Of a stretch of DNA of 64,000 bases, positions 48,129 through 59,796 are shown piece by piece (position 1 is the first letter of the stretch; every line of letters begins with the position of its first letter). Source of the DNA: Strongylocentrotus purpuratus (Eukaryota; Echinodermata; Echinoidea; Camarodonta; Strongylocentrotidae); assembly GCF_000002235.5 (NCBI RefSeq), contig NW_022145596.1:31966140-32030139 (forward strand). The letters run 5' to 3'. The notes beneath the pieces are model-generated. The model saw nothing but the letters and a program-made list of their open reading frames with translations, searched no databases and was not told the origin of the DNA. The position numbers were made by a program, and so were the translations under genes.

Positions 48129-51100
48129 ATGGCAACGAAGCTACCGAGAGATGTTTTTAAATGGATTCAAAGTTTGGATCTCACTTTTCCTATCAAAAAC
48201 GTCAGAAGGTGAGTCGTTATCTGTAGATAGATCTAGGTCTATCTAAATAATTTAGGTGTGCATGTGCATGTGCACAATATTAATTAACCATGATTCATGC
48301 ATTTTACATTAGGTGAGGTCAATCCTTTTTAATTCTGATAATCTCTAAGCTAGCTTGTATGAATTTTAAGCACATTTTCTCTTTACAAAATACAAGGAAT
48401 GTAATTAAATTAAATTATAAACATAACGTGCATGCGCACGGCCCAGCGTTCGTTAGTGGTGAATGCAGTGCAGACCCTACGCGATCGCGAGGTTTCTTTA
48501 GATCGGTGCAGCCTCTGTTCACGAGCCACTTGCAGCGAGTTCACAGTGCGCACCATCTGAAGAAACCGAGCGTACATTGCATTTACATTACGCACAACAG
48601 GGTCAGGTGCATTTACAGCAACACATGAAAATCAAAACAAACGAAAGTCTAGATCCAATGTTAGAGTCTAGTATTAGGAGAGGAACCTATAAAATGAACA
48701 GATAAGACCTTGCTTACTTGCTCTACGCATACACTGAACTGGATATCGATCTTTAGCGTGCAATACCACTTTTGACAGCGCTTTTTTGGCACGATCGTGC
48801 ATGCACCAACAATTAGTAGGTGCACGTCATGTGATGCGTTTTGACCATTCACGATGCTTAAAATACTAGAGATATTTTACAATAATTGATATCATTATGA
48901 TGAGGTCCACTTTTGTATTTTTTTGTTTAAAACTTTGATAATTAATATCAATAATAATTTAAGTAGGCCTATGTGAAGTAATCGTGTAACATCGATTGTA
49001 TTTTGTTCAGTTGTTTGTTACTTAATATAGCGCTTAGAGACCTTGGTGGAAAGCGCTTTATAGCTCCGTTTTTATTATTATTTATTTATTAAGGATCGAG
49101 CTAACATACATCTACTGTACTGTTAAAAAAAAAACAGGGCCTTAATTGGCCTTGATGATTTCAAGTCGAAGCTTTAATAGGTATACATAAATGATAAGTT
49201 ACTAGTTGGGCTGCCCATCATCATGATCATCATATTTATATTCATTTAAAAGAAGAGAGTAAAATAAGTTAGTCTAGAGCAGATTCTAGCAGAGATCGAG
49301 AGAAAGGAAGAGAGTAAGGAAAAGTGGGCAGAAAATAAAAGGAACATAAAAAGGAATGATTGAAAAAGACAGAAAAGCAGAAATTTACCATAATATGATG
49401 CTAAAGAAAAAACCTAAAAAGGTAGAAACAAAATCTAACTAGATCTACATGTAGGCTACATGTATAACTATGAGGTCTTTAGTATAGATAAAACAGACAG
49501 ATGAATAGATGAACTTGAATTAAAAAAAATTATAAAACCAACATAAAAACAAAGGAAAAAAAATAAAGCTTCTTAGTAGGAAAAGGAAATAAAGTCTAGA
49601 TAGGACTTTAAAAAAATTAAGAAAACAGATAATGAAAGGGAAGAAGGAAAGAGAAATCAAGGAAAATAGAGGGGGTGGAAATTAATGTGAATCTGAAAAT
49701 GAAATATAAAGTGAGAGAGCACTTTTTTAAAGTAAATTTCAAGCAAACAGAATAGTCAGATTCTAGATTAGAAAAAAGGAGAAAGATATCAACATGGAAA
49801 AGAAAAATTAAAAAAATAACATTCTGAAAAATAGAGAAAAAAAGGGAAAGAAAAAGGAAAGAGATGGTCACCAAAAATAAAGAAGAAAGAAATTATGGAA
49901 GAAAAAATAACGGTAGATAGGGGTAGAAAGAAAATTAGTAGCATACAAGTTCATCCATAACATTATTTTTAATTTCTCTGTACTAAATCCTTTTCTCTCT
50001 TTACTACACAGAGATTTTTCCAATGGCTACCTTGTTGCTGAGATATTTTCATGGTACTTTCCTGAAGACATCCAGATGCATTCCTACGGCAACAGTAGTG
50101 GGCTCCAGGGCAAGTTGGGCAACTGGTCCTTGCTTCGTACTTTCTTCAAGAAGCGAGGTCTAGAAATTCCATATGAATTGATTGATGGGACTATTCATTG
50201 TAGACCTGATGCTGCTGAATTACTTGTTCAATATCTCTACACAAAGCTCACAAACAGGAAGTAAGATATTATTATTACTAGCCAGTGTTAACTTGACAAA
50301 CCAAGTAGAAAGTTTTGATTATGGTTGAACAGAATATTCACTTCGATTTTTGAAATTGTCTACACTATGATTGAAAATTTGTTCTTAGTTTCAAATTATG
50401 AGATTCATTAGAAAACAACAGAAGTAGTCAACACAGGGGAAGGGGGGGGTGATTCAAAGAAGCTAATTCTTCTTAGATATACTGTTCAGTGACCCATCAG
50501 GAGCCAAACGATAATTATGTAAAATGTCTGAGAGAAATTGCTTGCATGGCAAATTATGATTTGTGTTTTTTTATTTTTCCAAATTTCTATATTTCTTGTT
50601 CATTGTTAACCAGGCCTGTCGTGTCTAGGTCAATTAAGCCTACAGAATATGATTTTTTGCATGATTCCATAGTCCAGTAGGCCATACCTCGTCAAATATG
50701 ATTGGTAAACATGAATCCTAAAGTGACTAGCTATTAATTTACTCCTATTGTTTTGTTTGTTATTAATTTCTTATAAGATTCATGATGCAAAAAGGAGTTC
50801 AGTGCACTATAAATTCATTCATGTTTTTTTTCTCCACCCATTCTCTCTCTCTAAGATTGAAGCGGCTAGCTTTAGACCGTGATATTGACTTCACCGATCA
50901 TCATTATCAGCAGACCTTACCTATACATGCCAGGAATACAGCTGCTATGGCGGTCAAAACAAACCTCAAGATCACAGAGTTTGAAACAGAACCAAACATC
51001 ATAACATGTCAACAAAAGGTAAGGACTCTTTCTTTAATACTGTTCATGCATTTCTATGTGACAAGTAATACTTGGACAAAGCCAGGTGGTTGTCTTCAAA

Positions 51101-52590
51101 GCTAAACACTTGTTAGGTATCAACCTTTGATCAGCCACAAGAAGCATGCATTACTTGCAATAGATCTTGCGCTAGAACATACATAAATTTTAAAGGAAAC
51201 TGACAAAAGTTAACAATTCTTGGAGTATATTTAGAGTTATATTTTGAATTCAGGGTACCGGTAGACCAATTGAAAACTACACCTGAATGTAAAATTATTA
51301 TAATTTTATTTTGTAAGTTTTTACTGGTATAACTTCTTAATGATCAGAATTTCTGTCCATGGAGGCTTCTGCTTTACATCCTTTCCAACAAAACATCATT
51401 ATCAGTAAAATTTGACATTCTATTTTTTGTAAGATATGCTATATACACATACATGTATATTGGATAAATTTCTTTGCATAACAACTTTGTCAGAAGTACT
51501 CTTTATGGTACAATACATATGATTATAGTCTTCAAGAAGAACTGCATACCAGACTCTAGTAGAGAAATAGCTATTTCTCAGGATTGTCTCATCAACATCC
51601 TATTTTAATTTGTTTTTCTCAGGCTCAAGAAATCATTAGACAACACATCCAGCACCGTCAGGAGGATCGGTTAGAAGACCCTGCACGATTCAACATCAAG
51701 CCCTCTATAGGGCAGAAGTGTGTGAGGAGACCCATCCCCCAAACACCTCACTCTGCTTCTCAGGCTAAGAATAGTCCCGCACAGAGGGAATATCTTATCA
51801 AAGAAAGTAAGTTCATCATTTCTATTCTTTGTAAACGTTGAGCCTTTATTTTACATGTAGGCAAACCAAATATCCATGTTGCATGACATTGGGCAAATAA
51901 ATAAATTGAAATGTTACATCAAGTTATTGCTTGTTATTCAGGTTGAAAGAAAACAAAATAATGAGATGATCTAAAATTTTCACATAGTATTGATCAGCAA
52001 ATTTAATACAAGCTGTTTTGGACAATAAAGTGTCAGATTGTACTCTTTCTGACCCTTCAATTTCTTTCCCCCTCTGGAAAGAAAAGGGATCTGTTGTAAT
52101 CACATTTCTGGATATCTTACCAGTAAATATTTCATGATATATGTTGATGAAGAAGTAAACTCAACTTGGCATGACATATTTTATGTTCTACATTAAGGGC
52201 CTACATGTACTTTAAATGAATTCAAAGCATGAATTCTAAAACTGAAAAAGATGATGATAGGAGATTTGGCAAACCTTTGTACTCCTGTCTAAAATTTGTG
52301 AAGGATTTCTGCTTTTATGTGTAAATATGAAAGGATATGGAATTGATTAAAGGGCCAAAATTTGAATTAAGGATAGTTTGTGTAAATAATCTGTATTGTG
52401 TAATTGATGAATGACTTCATTATTTTTCCACCATACAGATAGCAATGCAAACCCCGTCCAAGCCTCGTCACCTAGCGTTCATTTCAAGGAGATCAAGGTC
52501 AATCAGCTTGATCATGTGACCCAACAGGTCATCAGACCGACGAGCATGTCACCAAGTAACGTCCTGCCTCCCATCAGTGGAAGATCATAA
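48129..52590 (+). CDS. spata4: Spermatogenesis-associated protein 4 (CH-like domain)
   Basis: Exons 48129-48208, 50012-50260, 50856-51018, 51623-51806 and 52439-52590 join in frame into 275 aa ending in TAA. The N-terminal half (about residues 5-110) is the calponin-homology-like domain (formerly DUF1042) shared by SPATA4 and SPEF1: VFKWIQSLDLTFPIKN, RDFSNGYLVAEIFSWYFP, LGNWSLLRTFFKKRGLEIP and ELIDGTIHCRPDAAELLVQY. The GTIHC motif matches mammalian SPATA4 (305 aa) and sets it apart from SPEF1. The second half contains RFNIKPSIGQ, similar to the mammalian WFDVKPTVGE. The mammalian protein is testis-enriched; the family is linked to cilia and sperm flagella, where a role here is inferred. The ATG at 48129 is the first after the GC-rich upstream region and is followed directly by the conserved domain, so the start is credible. 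The first intron (1.8 kb) holds only A-rich low-complexity sequence and a LINE-tail fragment. Confidence 0.92.
49027..49092 (+). repeat. LINE/SINE 3' tail fragment in spata4 intron 1
   Basis: ATAGCGCTTAGAGACCTTGG followed by AAGCGCTTTATAG and a TTATTATT run closely matches the tail of the LINE at 46235-46310. Nothing upstream of it is recognisable, so it is a very short 5'-truncated insertion. Confidence 0.65.
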
Positions 52591-54496
52591 TGGAACATTG
52601 GTTTCTTAAAGAACATTTCACTCCTGTGTTGAGCCATCTGATCGACAGAATCAAGTGTCTCCTATTCTTATGCATCTGTACTACCATTACAGATATAATT
52701 AGCCATGAAGTTGCATGAAAAGATGTGTACAGAACACAAAAGGTATTACAGTTTAATTGGGACGTTTGTTGATTAAAAGTTACATATCTCAATGAATGTC
52801 TAGGAAACATCAAACCTAATCGAGATAGTACATGTGTACTTACAAGCTCACTCTACAGTGTATATGTGAGTAAAATATCATTTTCAACATTTATGCATTT
52901 TGCGATCCGGACGCATGTTTTCATGCCACTATATTTTGCTATTTAAAGCTTATTATACAATTGTGGCAGATGACAAATATTTAAAGAAACTACAGTACAT
53001 GCTGAAAATGAGTTCAAAGACTTTTATTGAATTTCTTCAGTTTTATATAATTCTTATGTCTAGAAGATGTACATGTGGCTGCTTAATGTCAAATATAAGT
53101 ATTTAAGATGTGTTGAAAGACTTGTATACTATAAGTAATAACTTATAATGGAGCATTTGGTTGATTCTTGATTACTTTCTTTATAAGAAAGTTATTCCAA
53201 AATCAACTGTTATTAAATAGATGCCAAGTTTTGTTTGGATCAAGTATCTCGATGTGAATATCTCAAATGCTTGACACTGTGAAAGATTGTAAATATCCTT
53301 GTAAAAAAATACATTCATGCATTATTAGAAGGAATGCTATGCTCCACCTTTAACCATAAACTGTTCGTCATTGCCTTGTGGATGAATAATGTATACCCTG
53401 CTGGGGCCATACATATACATGTATGTATCCTCTAATTTAACTCTGTAGATCCTGTCAAATAGTTAATAGACTTTTCCATTTCCTCTTCGTTCCCTTTGCT
53501 GTAAAGTTGAAAGGCACCTGTCTTGGTATTTTTATACGGTTTTTTCATATTCTTTGCTAACCTTTACAATTTGCCCTTGTTAGAATCACAGATTATATAT
53601 TTTCTTGTGGTCCAAAACTGTAATTTCTAATGCCTCTAATTCAATTGAAAGTGTTGTTACCATTTCTGACAAATTGCTGAATCTTTCACTTCTTCAATAT
53701 GAACTTTCACTATCATTTGCATGATATTGTGGATATTAATTTGTTGAATGTTAGGGTATATGCGCTATCAAAACCTGTGCATGTACCAAAGCTGATCATT
53801 TTATAGGGATGTGGAGACAAAATATATTAAGAAGCAGGAGGATGAACTTGAATGAGGATAGGAAAAGGATCAAAATTTGTGTTTATGATTTTCCTATTGT
53901 GTTCTTAACCATTGAAATGTATTCACACTTGTGCAAGGTGATATTATCTGTAGTATTTAATTTATACATTTAGATATGTTTCATTCTCTGTCTCCAATTT
54001 TTTTGAAGTAAATTTTATGTTATGCATGAGTAGATGCTTCAACATGTAACATATATTTCATTTATTTCAAAGTGACTAAATCAGAAAATAATTTGGTGTT
54101 TTAATTTTATTTCAAGCATACTTGCAGATGATAATAAATTTCATTTGCCTGTACAAATTCATAACAAAAGATGTTCTTTCCATTTTTGTGAGTACAGAAA
54201 TCTCTAAGATGCAACACATCACACATGAAAACATACAGAACAAGTTACATTTGACAAGCTATTTCAAAGATTTTATTAATTTAATATTTGATACTTGATT
54301 CCCAAATGTGAAAGTAATTACATTCATACTAACCATCAAAAAGTATTTTTCAATTAATATCTTTTATTATCATGCCACATGAAAATTGGTTAATTTCAGA
54401 TATTCAGCTTTATTAGCAGATCAGACATTTGTCTGTTCAGTCAAAGGAAAAAATGCACTTAATTATCACTTTTGAAGTCAATCAAAAATACAGTTA

Positions 54497-54753
54497 ATAC
54501 ACCAGTTGACGGTTAGGGGCACCATTTTAATTGGCGAGTAAACAAAGCCAATGACCTAGAGGTCATGGATTTATGCATAAATTAAGATTGCGCCCATGCA
54601 AATGATGACATCACTGCCTGCGCACTGCGTTGTGCGCGCACATCATCATTTGCATGGGCGCAATACCACTGACCCTCAGGCTTTGTTTCAAAGCCAATAA
54701 CCTGAGGTCAGCCTGTCTGCGCATGCGCACTGATGTAACCGTAAACTGGTGTA
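54497..54753. mobile_element. MITE with nested palindromes
   Basis: Outer inverted ends AATACACCAGTTGACGGTTA and TAACCGTAAACTGGTGTATT enclose an inner, GC-rich palindrome (GCGCCCATGCAAATGATGA at about 54591-54609 against TCATCATTTGCATGGGCGC at about 54643-54661). A second inner pair, AATGACCTAGAGGTCA and TGACCTCAGG-type motifs, flanks it. No ORF. Confidence 0.75.
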
Positions 54754-55504
54754 TTCTGCATAAGTAAAATCTGTTGAGACTGCCCCCCCCCCCCCAAAAA
54801 AAAAAAAAAAAAAAAAAAACATAAATGTAGTTAGATAAAAGAAAACTGATTTGACTTAAGGAAAATCCAACTTCTGCGACTTTGATTTATTCAGAGTTAA
54901 CTGTATGTGCATTCCAAAGAAGGCATGTGTCTGAACAATCAATCAAGTTAAATGTGAAACTGGAAACTAGATGATTTTGAAGAAAGCAGCAAAGATAGTG
55001 TTTTAATTTTGACAGTTTTGTGAGATGCCTTGAATTTCAAGCATATAACGATCGATGTTACAAATTCAGTTATACACTGTTGGATTGCTGCGCATCTTTA
55101 TGACTCTAAGGTCATTTTATGTCATGCTCTAGTTATAAAGCCTGATATTTCTTTCATGGTAGCATTAGTGATGGATGTTTAATGAATAAGATGCATAGTA
55201 AATTAACCCACTTATAATTTGGATGTCACTGAATGAACATTTATTTTTAGTTGTGTATCACATGTTGATCGATTGAATAATCAGGTATTTGGGAAATTTT
55301 CTCAAACTTAATTGGAAAGCACCATGTAAAACACACGCAAAGATTGAGCACAACTTGCTAAATGACTAGCAATGATCTACAGGGTATGATCTGCACAATG
55401 GCGTTAGAATCACGTTCAATGAAAGAAGCTAACTGTATATTATGCAATACACTACTACTAGCTGTCTTGAAACATTCAGTTAGATTGGTGAGCTTTGCTT
55501 CCTG

Positions 55505-55583
55505 AATCCTAGCTATGACCTAGGCCTATGACCTATGACCTAGGCCTATGACCTATGGCCTATGACCTATGACCTAGGCCTAT
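55505..55583. repeat. Short GACCTATGACCTAGGCCTAT tandem repeat
   Basis: Alternating CCTATGAC and CTAGGCCTAT motifs repeat about five times. CTAGGCCTAG-like units are self-complementary. Confidence 0.85.
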
Positions 55584-55616
55584 TAAAAAAGGATCTAATA
55601 GCTCATATACATACAT

Positions 55617-56070
55617 CATCTGTTGAGCCAGAAGGACAATAACTCTGTGTTACAGTATATGAGTTTAAAGATAAACTTGAGTTCTGGTAATGCGATTGCA
55701 TTGTGAAATGGATCAGAAAAGTTGTTCATATAGCATGTAAGTAATGGTATGTTCTGCAAGGTTCTGGAGTCATCAAAATCATCATAAATTTGGCAGATCG
55801 AGTCTTGGTAAAGTAACAATCACTTACACAGAAAGATGTATATGGGACAACACACATGGTGTCGGGGCTGGTACTACCCTGATTTCCTTATCTTTCTATG
55901 CTCATTACTCAGCCAGTATACATTTTCTTCCAAAAATTGTTTGGCACATGACATTTATTTGTAATCTTGAACATTCAGTGTAAGTTTCGTTAGATTCTGT
56001 GAGAATTCATTTTCTTTTTTTACCAGAACTCGAGTTTATCTTTAACGCTCTTCTGGCTCCAAACAGAATT
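55617..56070. mobile_element. Family B MITE interrupted by a family A element
   Basis: The left arm CATCTGTTGAGCCAGAAGGA runs to GTATATGAG at about 55663, and the right arm resumes at about 56042 with TTAACGCTCTTCTGGCTCCA and ends AACAG. Joining these flanks gives the layout of the uninterrupted copy at 10665-10738. Confidence 0.8.
55665..56045. mobile_element. TTAA-flanked MITE, family A, nested in family B
   Basis: TTAA at 55665-55668 and 56042-56045 bounds 381 bp with inverted ends AGATAAACTTGAGTTCTGGTA and TACCAGAACTCGAGTTTATCT. The interior matches 44681-45073 on the opposite strand. No transposase. Confidence 0.88.
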
Positions 56071-56890
56071 ATCTTCTCAGAAAAGAGTTGCTTCTATTAA
56101 ATTGAACATTATACGATGGTAGACCAAACGCAAACCACGCAGATAAACTCACTTCAGTCTCGAGATCAAGCATACTCAGAGCATTTGTACCACTTCTCAA
56201 CTTTGTAAGATATAACCACTTCCCTTAGTGTTAGCCAAACCCAAACATTACTCAGGAAAGGTTGGGAGGTGGTATTTTCTGAGATATAACCATTTCCCAT
56301 ATTTAGACAAACCGAAACATTTATTAGGAGTGGTGGGAAGGTGGTATTTTCTGAATATTTTTGTGATAACTGAGTCAATGCAGTACATCATGGTACATAC
56401 AGTTAGTATACATGCTACAGACACAGACGCACTTTAAGTACATTGTATGCATGTTCATTAATATAATCCCGCAAACCCTAGGCAGTTGTTGAACTGAGCT
56501 GTATTTCATAGAACATTTAGTTCTCATCATCATTTGCTAGTATATATGATTCCTGAATAAAACCAAGTCAAATTACACCTTTGGCACTTGCATGCTAAGA
56601 AAATACAAGAAAATACATAAATATATCTCAATAGCTTTCTTTTCCTCTATACATAATCATATAAATTCAATATATACACAATCATATAAAAAGAAATTTA
56701 AATATACAACTTTGTACATCCATTTTTACATTCAGCATATAATTTCAAGGTGCTTCAGATTAGGTGGTGCAAGTTATTTCACTGTATTTGCTACGTAGTT
56801 TTATATATACATTTAAGTTCACACTAAGCCTTAATTATAATAGGATACAAACATTGAGCCTCATGCAAACATTTTAAGAAAGATACAACT

Positions 56891-57668
56891 CCTGGGGGTG
56901 TTTAAAAAAAATTAAGATCAACTTTAAAGGTAATACAAAGTTTTTAGAAATTTTGAAAATTGGGTGGATAATGATTCTTTACCATTTTTATATATTTGGA
57001 TGCCCCTGTGGATGTATTATAAGCACTAGAAAAATTAGCACCTAAAACACTTCTGCTTTCGAGAAAAATTGAATATAAAAATGTACCGGTGCTCCCCGTA
57101 AATTTTGATAAATTTCAAATAGCGCCTATATGGCCATACAATGTTAGCTGCGACCATGAAAATCTCAGAATATGTAGTTGTGATATATAATTTCCAAACG
57201 GGAATAGCTAATCGGTCAATTTTAGTCAAGAAACATTATTTTATAGCTTAATTAATATCTTGACCTTGAGAGGGAGCTATACAACATAAAGAGTTTATTA
57301 TTTACAATTTCAAAACATTAGACGCATTTTCAACTGCGACAACGATCACTTAATATTGTAGGATCGCATTAATTTGCTTCCATTATGTTCATCTGAACCA
57401 AAACTTTGTATTACCTTTAAGTTGGACACAACTATGACAGGCCATTCATGCCACTGGTTGCCCTAACTGTTATGATCTTTAGATGATATTTTTTTCCTTC
57501 AATAATGAATTATCAAAAGATGTTAATATTGTAGATTTGTGACCATGATTTGTCTACGCTTGATAATCAATGCCGGCCAGTAAAGGGTGAGAGCAAACAG
57601 TGGCATGAACGACCTCCATAATTAAGTCCAACTGAAAGTCGATCTTAGTCTTTCTGAAACACCCCTAG
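56891..57668. mobile_element. Family C MITE interrupted by a TTAA element
   Basis: The left end CCTGGGGGTGTTTAAAAAAA runs to AACTTTAA at 56927; the element resumes at 57417 with TTAAGTTGGACACAACTATG and ends TTTCTGAAACACCCC. The interior after the insertion matches copies at 14331 and 15680. Confidence 0.85.
56928..57416. mobile_element. TTAA-flanked MITE, family D, nested in family C
   Basis: TTAA at 56924-56927 and 57417-57420 bounds a 489-bp element with inverted ends AGGTAATACAAAGTTTT and AAAACTTTGTATTACCT. It has no convincing ORF. The family C copy at 14331 shows the empty site ACTTTAAGTTGG. Confidence 0.9.
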
Positions 57669-58099
57669 AATGACATAGAGCAAGTCATAAATACATGATT
57701 CTCATTCAATGAAAGTCAAGTAGTACCGGTACTCATTTTAGAGTTGGTTTAATTCCGACTTTACAAACTACAGCTATAATGGCCCATGAATTCATCTCTC
57801 CAATATTTCCAATCTTCACATACAATTCCTTATTAAGTAGATCAAAAAATGACTGAATTAAATGCATAATGCTTCACTTCACAACAGAATTTAAAATACA
57901 ATTTAATTAGAAAATAACTACATTTAGTCTTATATTTACATAGGAAACACAGTATTCCATTAGCAATTTTATAATCAGCTAGATTGGACGGACTCTAATT
58001 CCATTCACTCCTCTGAGGGTATTTATTTTCTCAAAATCATATTCTCTACGGAGCATCTCCTTAGAGACTCAATCAAAAGAGCTGTGATATTTCAATGAG

Positions 58100-59035
58100 A
58101 ACAGTAACATTTGACCTTTGACCTATTAACCCAAATCTAATCAGATCGTTTTCCTATGGTGATACATACTATCATGTATCAACAAGTTTGAGCTTCATAT
58201 CTCTAGTGGTTCTTGAGATATTGTTATAACTTGGCCAATACCTGGAATTTCATAAGTTGACCTCGGTGACCTTTGACCCTAGACCTATCAACTCAAATCT
58301 AATCAGATCGTCTTCCTATGGTGATACATACTATCAACAAGTTTGAGCTTCATATCTCTAGTGGTTCTTGAGATTTCATGATAATGTGGCCAATACAACC
58401 GGTGTGTTGGCTCAGTCAGTAGAGTGTCCTCCTCACAACTGGGAGGTCGTGGGTTCGAACCCCGGCCGCGGCATACCAAAAGACGTTAAAAGACGGGAGT
58501 TGCTGCTACCTTGTTTGGCGTTCAACAATAAGGGAAAGAGCAACATCGATCTGGCGCTGCTCAGTCGCTGGCGGGCTCACAATCAAATGGGCAAAAAGAA
58601 TCACCATTTTTGTTTTAACTTAATAAAATTTGGAGTGGACTTTAAAAGATTATTATTATTATTATTATTATTAATACCTGGAATTTCATAATTTGACCTC
58701 GGTGACCTTTGACTTGAGACCTATCAACTCAAATCTATTCAGATCGTCTTCCTATGGTAATACATACTATCAACAAGTTTGAGCTTCATATCTCTAGTGG
58801 TTCTTGAGATTTCATGATAATGTGGCCAATACCTGGAACTTCGTAAGTTGACCTCGGTGACCTTTGACCCAAGACCTATCAACCCGAATCTATGAGATCG
58901 TCATCCTATGATGATACATACTATCATCAAGTTTGAAATTCATATTTCAAGTGGTACTTGAGATATCGCGATAACAAGAAAGAGGGACGGATGGATGGAC
59001 AGACAACCTGAACACAAAATGCTAGAGGCATAAAA
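58100..59035. repeat. Roughly 150-bp tandem repeat array, four units, interrupted by a SINE
   Basis: GACCTCGGTGACCTTTGACC, AATCAGATCGTCTTCCTATG and TTTGAGCTTCATATCTCTAG recur in order at about 58110, 58265, 58695 and 58860. The last unit runs into GGGACGGATGGATGGACAGA and ACACAAAATGCTAGAGG, a motif seen beside such arrays in many marine invertebrates. Confidence 0.85.
58397..58672 (+). mobile_element. tRNA-derived SINE, full length
   Basis: The 276-bp element starts with a tRNA-like head: A box TGGCTCAGTCAGTAGAGTG and B box GGTTCGAACCCC (about 58452-58463). An unrelated body follows, and it ends in (ATT)n at 58650-58672. The direct repeat AATAC flanks it (58392-58396 and 58673-58677). The head lacks a proper acceptor stem, so this is not a tRNA gene. 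Confidence 0.88.
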
Positions 59036-59396
59036 ATGTTTCTTGCCCCTGTAAGGCGTCAGGGTAAACATAATAATGTTATTCACAAAATCACATGAGA
59101 GATTTCGTCATATTTGTACTTAGACTTGAAATACATAATTCTCCTGAATTTGTAACACATTGAATAGAGGAATGTTTGAAAGATTGTACCCTGTTTGTAG
59201 GATATGAAAGATTTTTGCACAAGACAAGTTTTGCAGATGCTTCATTCAAATTTTGATACAAGATTCCATCTCCTTTTCCCCGCCATACACGTAGCAGTAG
59301 ACGTGCCCATGCACAAACCATTCATCAACTAGCCATTCCAAACAAACTATCCATTTACATCACTGAGTATGAGCAGCACCGCAACTCTCTTAGGTA

Positions 59397-59622
59397 GCTT
59401 TAATAGTGAAACATAGTGGCACGAAAAGTAAAAGTAAACATAGTTGGTGACGTTTGTGAATTAGAAGTAATTTTTTTTACTTCTGTGCTTACATTTATTG
59501 TGTATTGTCAATTGTTTTTGTGTTTGTGTTCTACTGTTTGAGTGGAAATAAATTTGAATTGAATTGAATTAAATTTTGCATTCTGGACACCTTTTCGTGC
59601 CACTGCATTTCGCTATTGAAGC
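59397..59622. mobile_element. MITE with GCTTTAATAG ends
   Basis: The left arm (AGCTTTAATAGTGAAACATA then GTGGCACGAAAAG) pairs with 59590-59622 (CTTTTCGTGCCACTGCATTT). A related single arm lies near 52910-52945. The interior includes a GAATTGAATTGAATT run. Confidence 0.65.
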
Positions 59623-59796
59623 GGCCTTATTCACACACAACAGTATATGTAAATCAAAACATGAGGTGAATGAACTGTAATCATGAATGTGACCTTTGAC
59701 CTCCAATCTCTGAGTTGTACATCATCCTAAAGCCATAGGAGTGTGAGTGTGGTGCAGATACAGGGAGATTAGATCTGCTTTGTAGTTGTATCCCCA

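Larger units (their letters stand above)
52591..59796. other. spata4 3' region and intergenic stretch
   Basis: No gene recognised over 7.2 kb. It carries MITEs (54497-54753, 55617-56070, 55665-56045, 56891-57668, 56928-57416, 59397-59622), a solo MITE arm at about 52885-52945, a C-run followed by an A-run at 54784-54820, short GACCTAGGCCTAT repeats, and a tandem array with a SINE at 58100-59030. Confidence 0.5.

Noticed and set aside
58397-58480. Functional tRNA gene
   Set aside because: A and B boxes are present but the acceptor stem does not pair and a SINE body with ATT tail follows.
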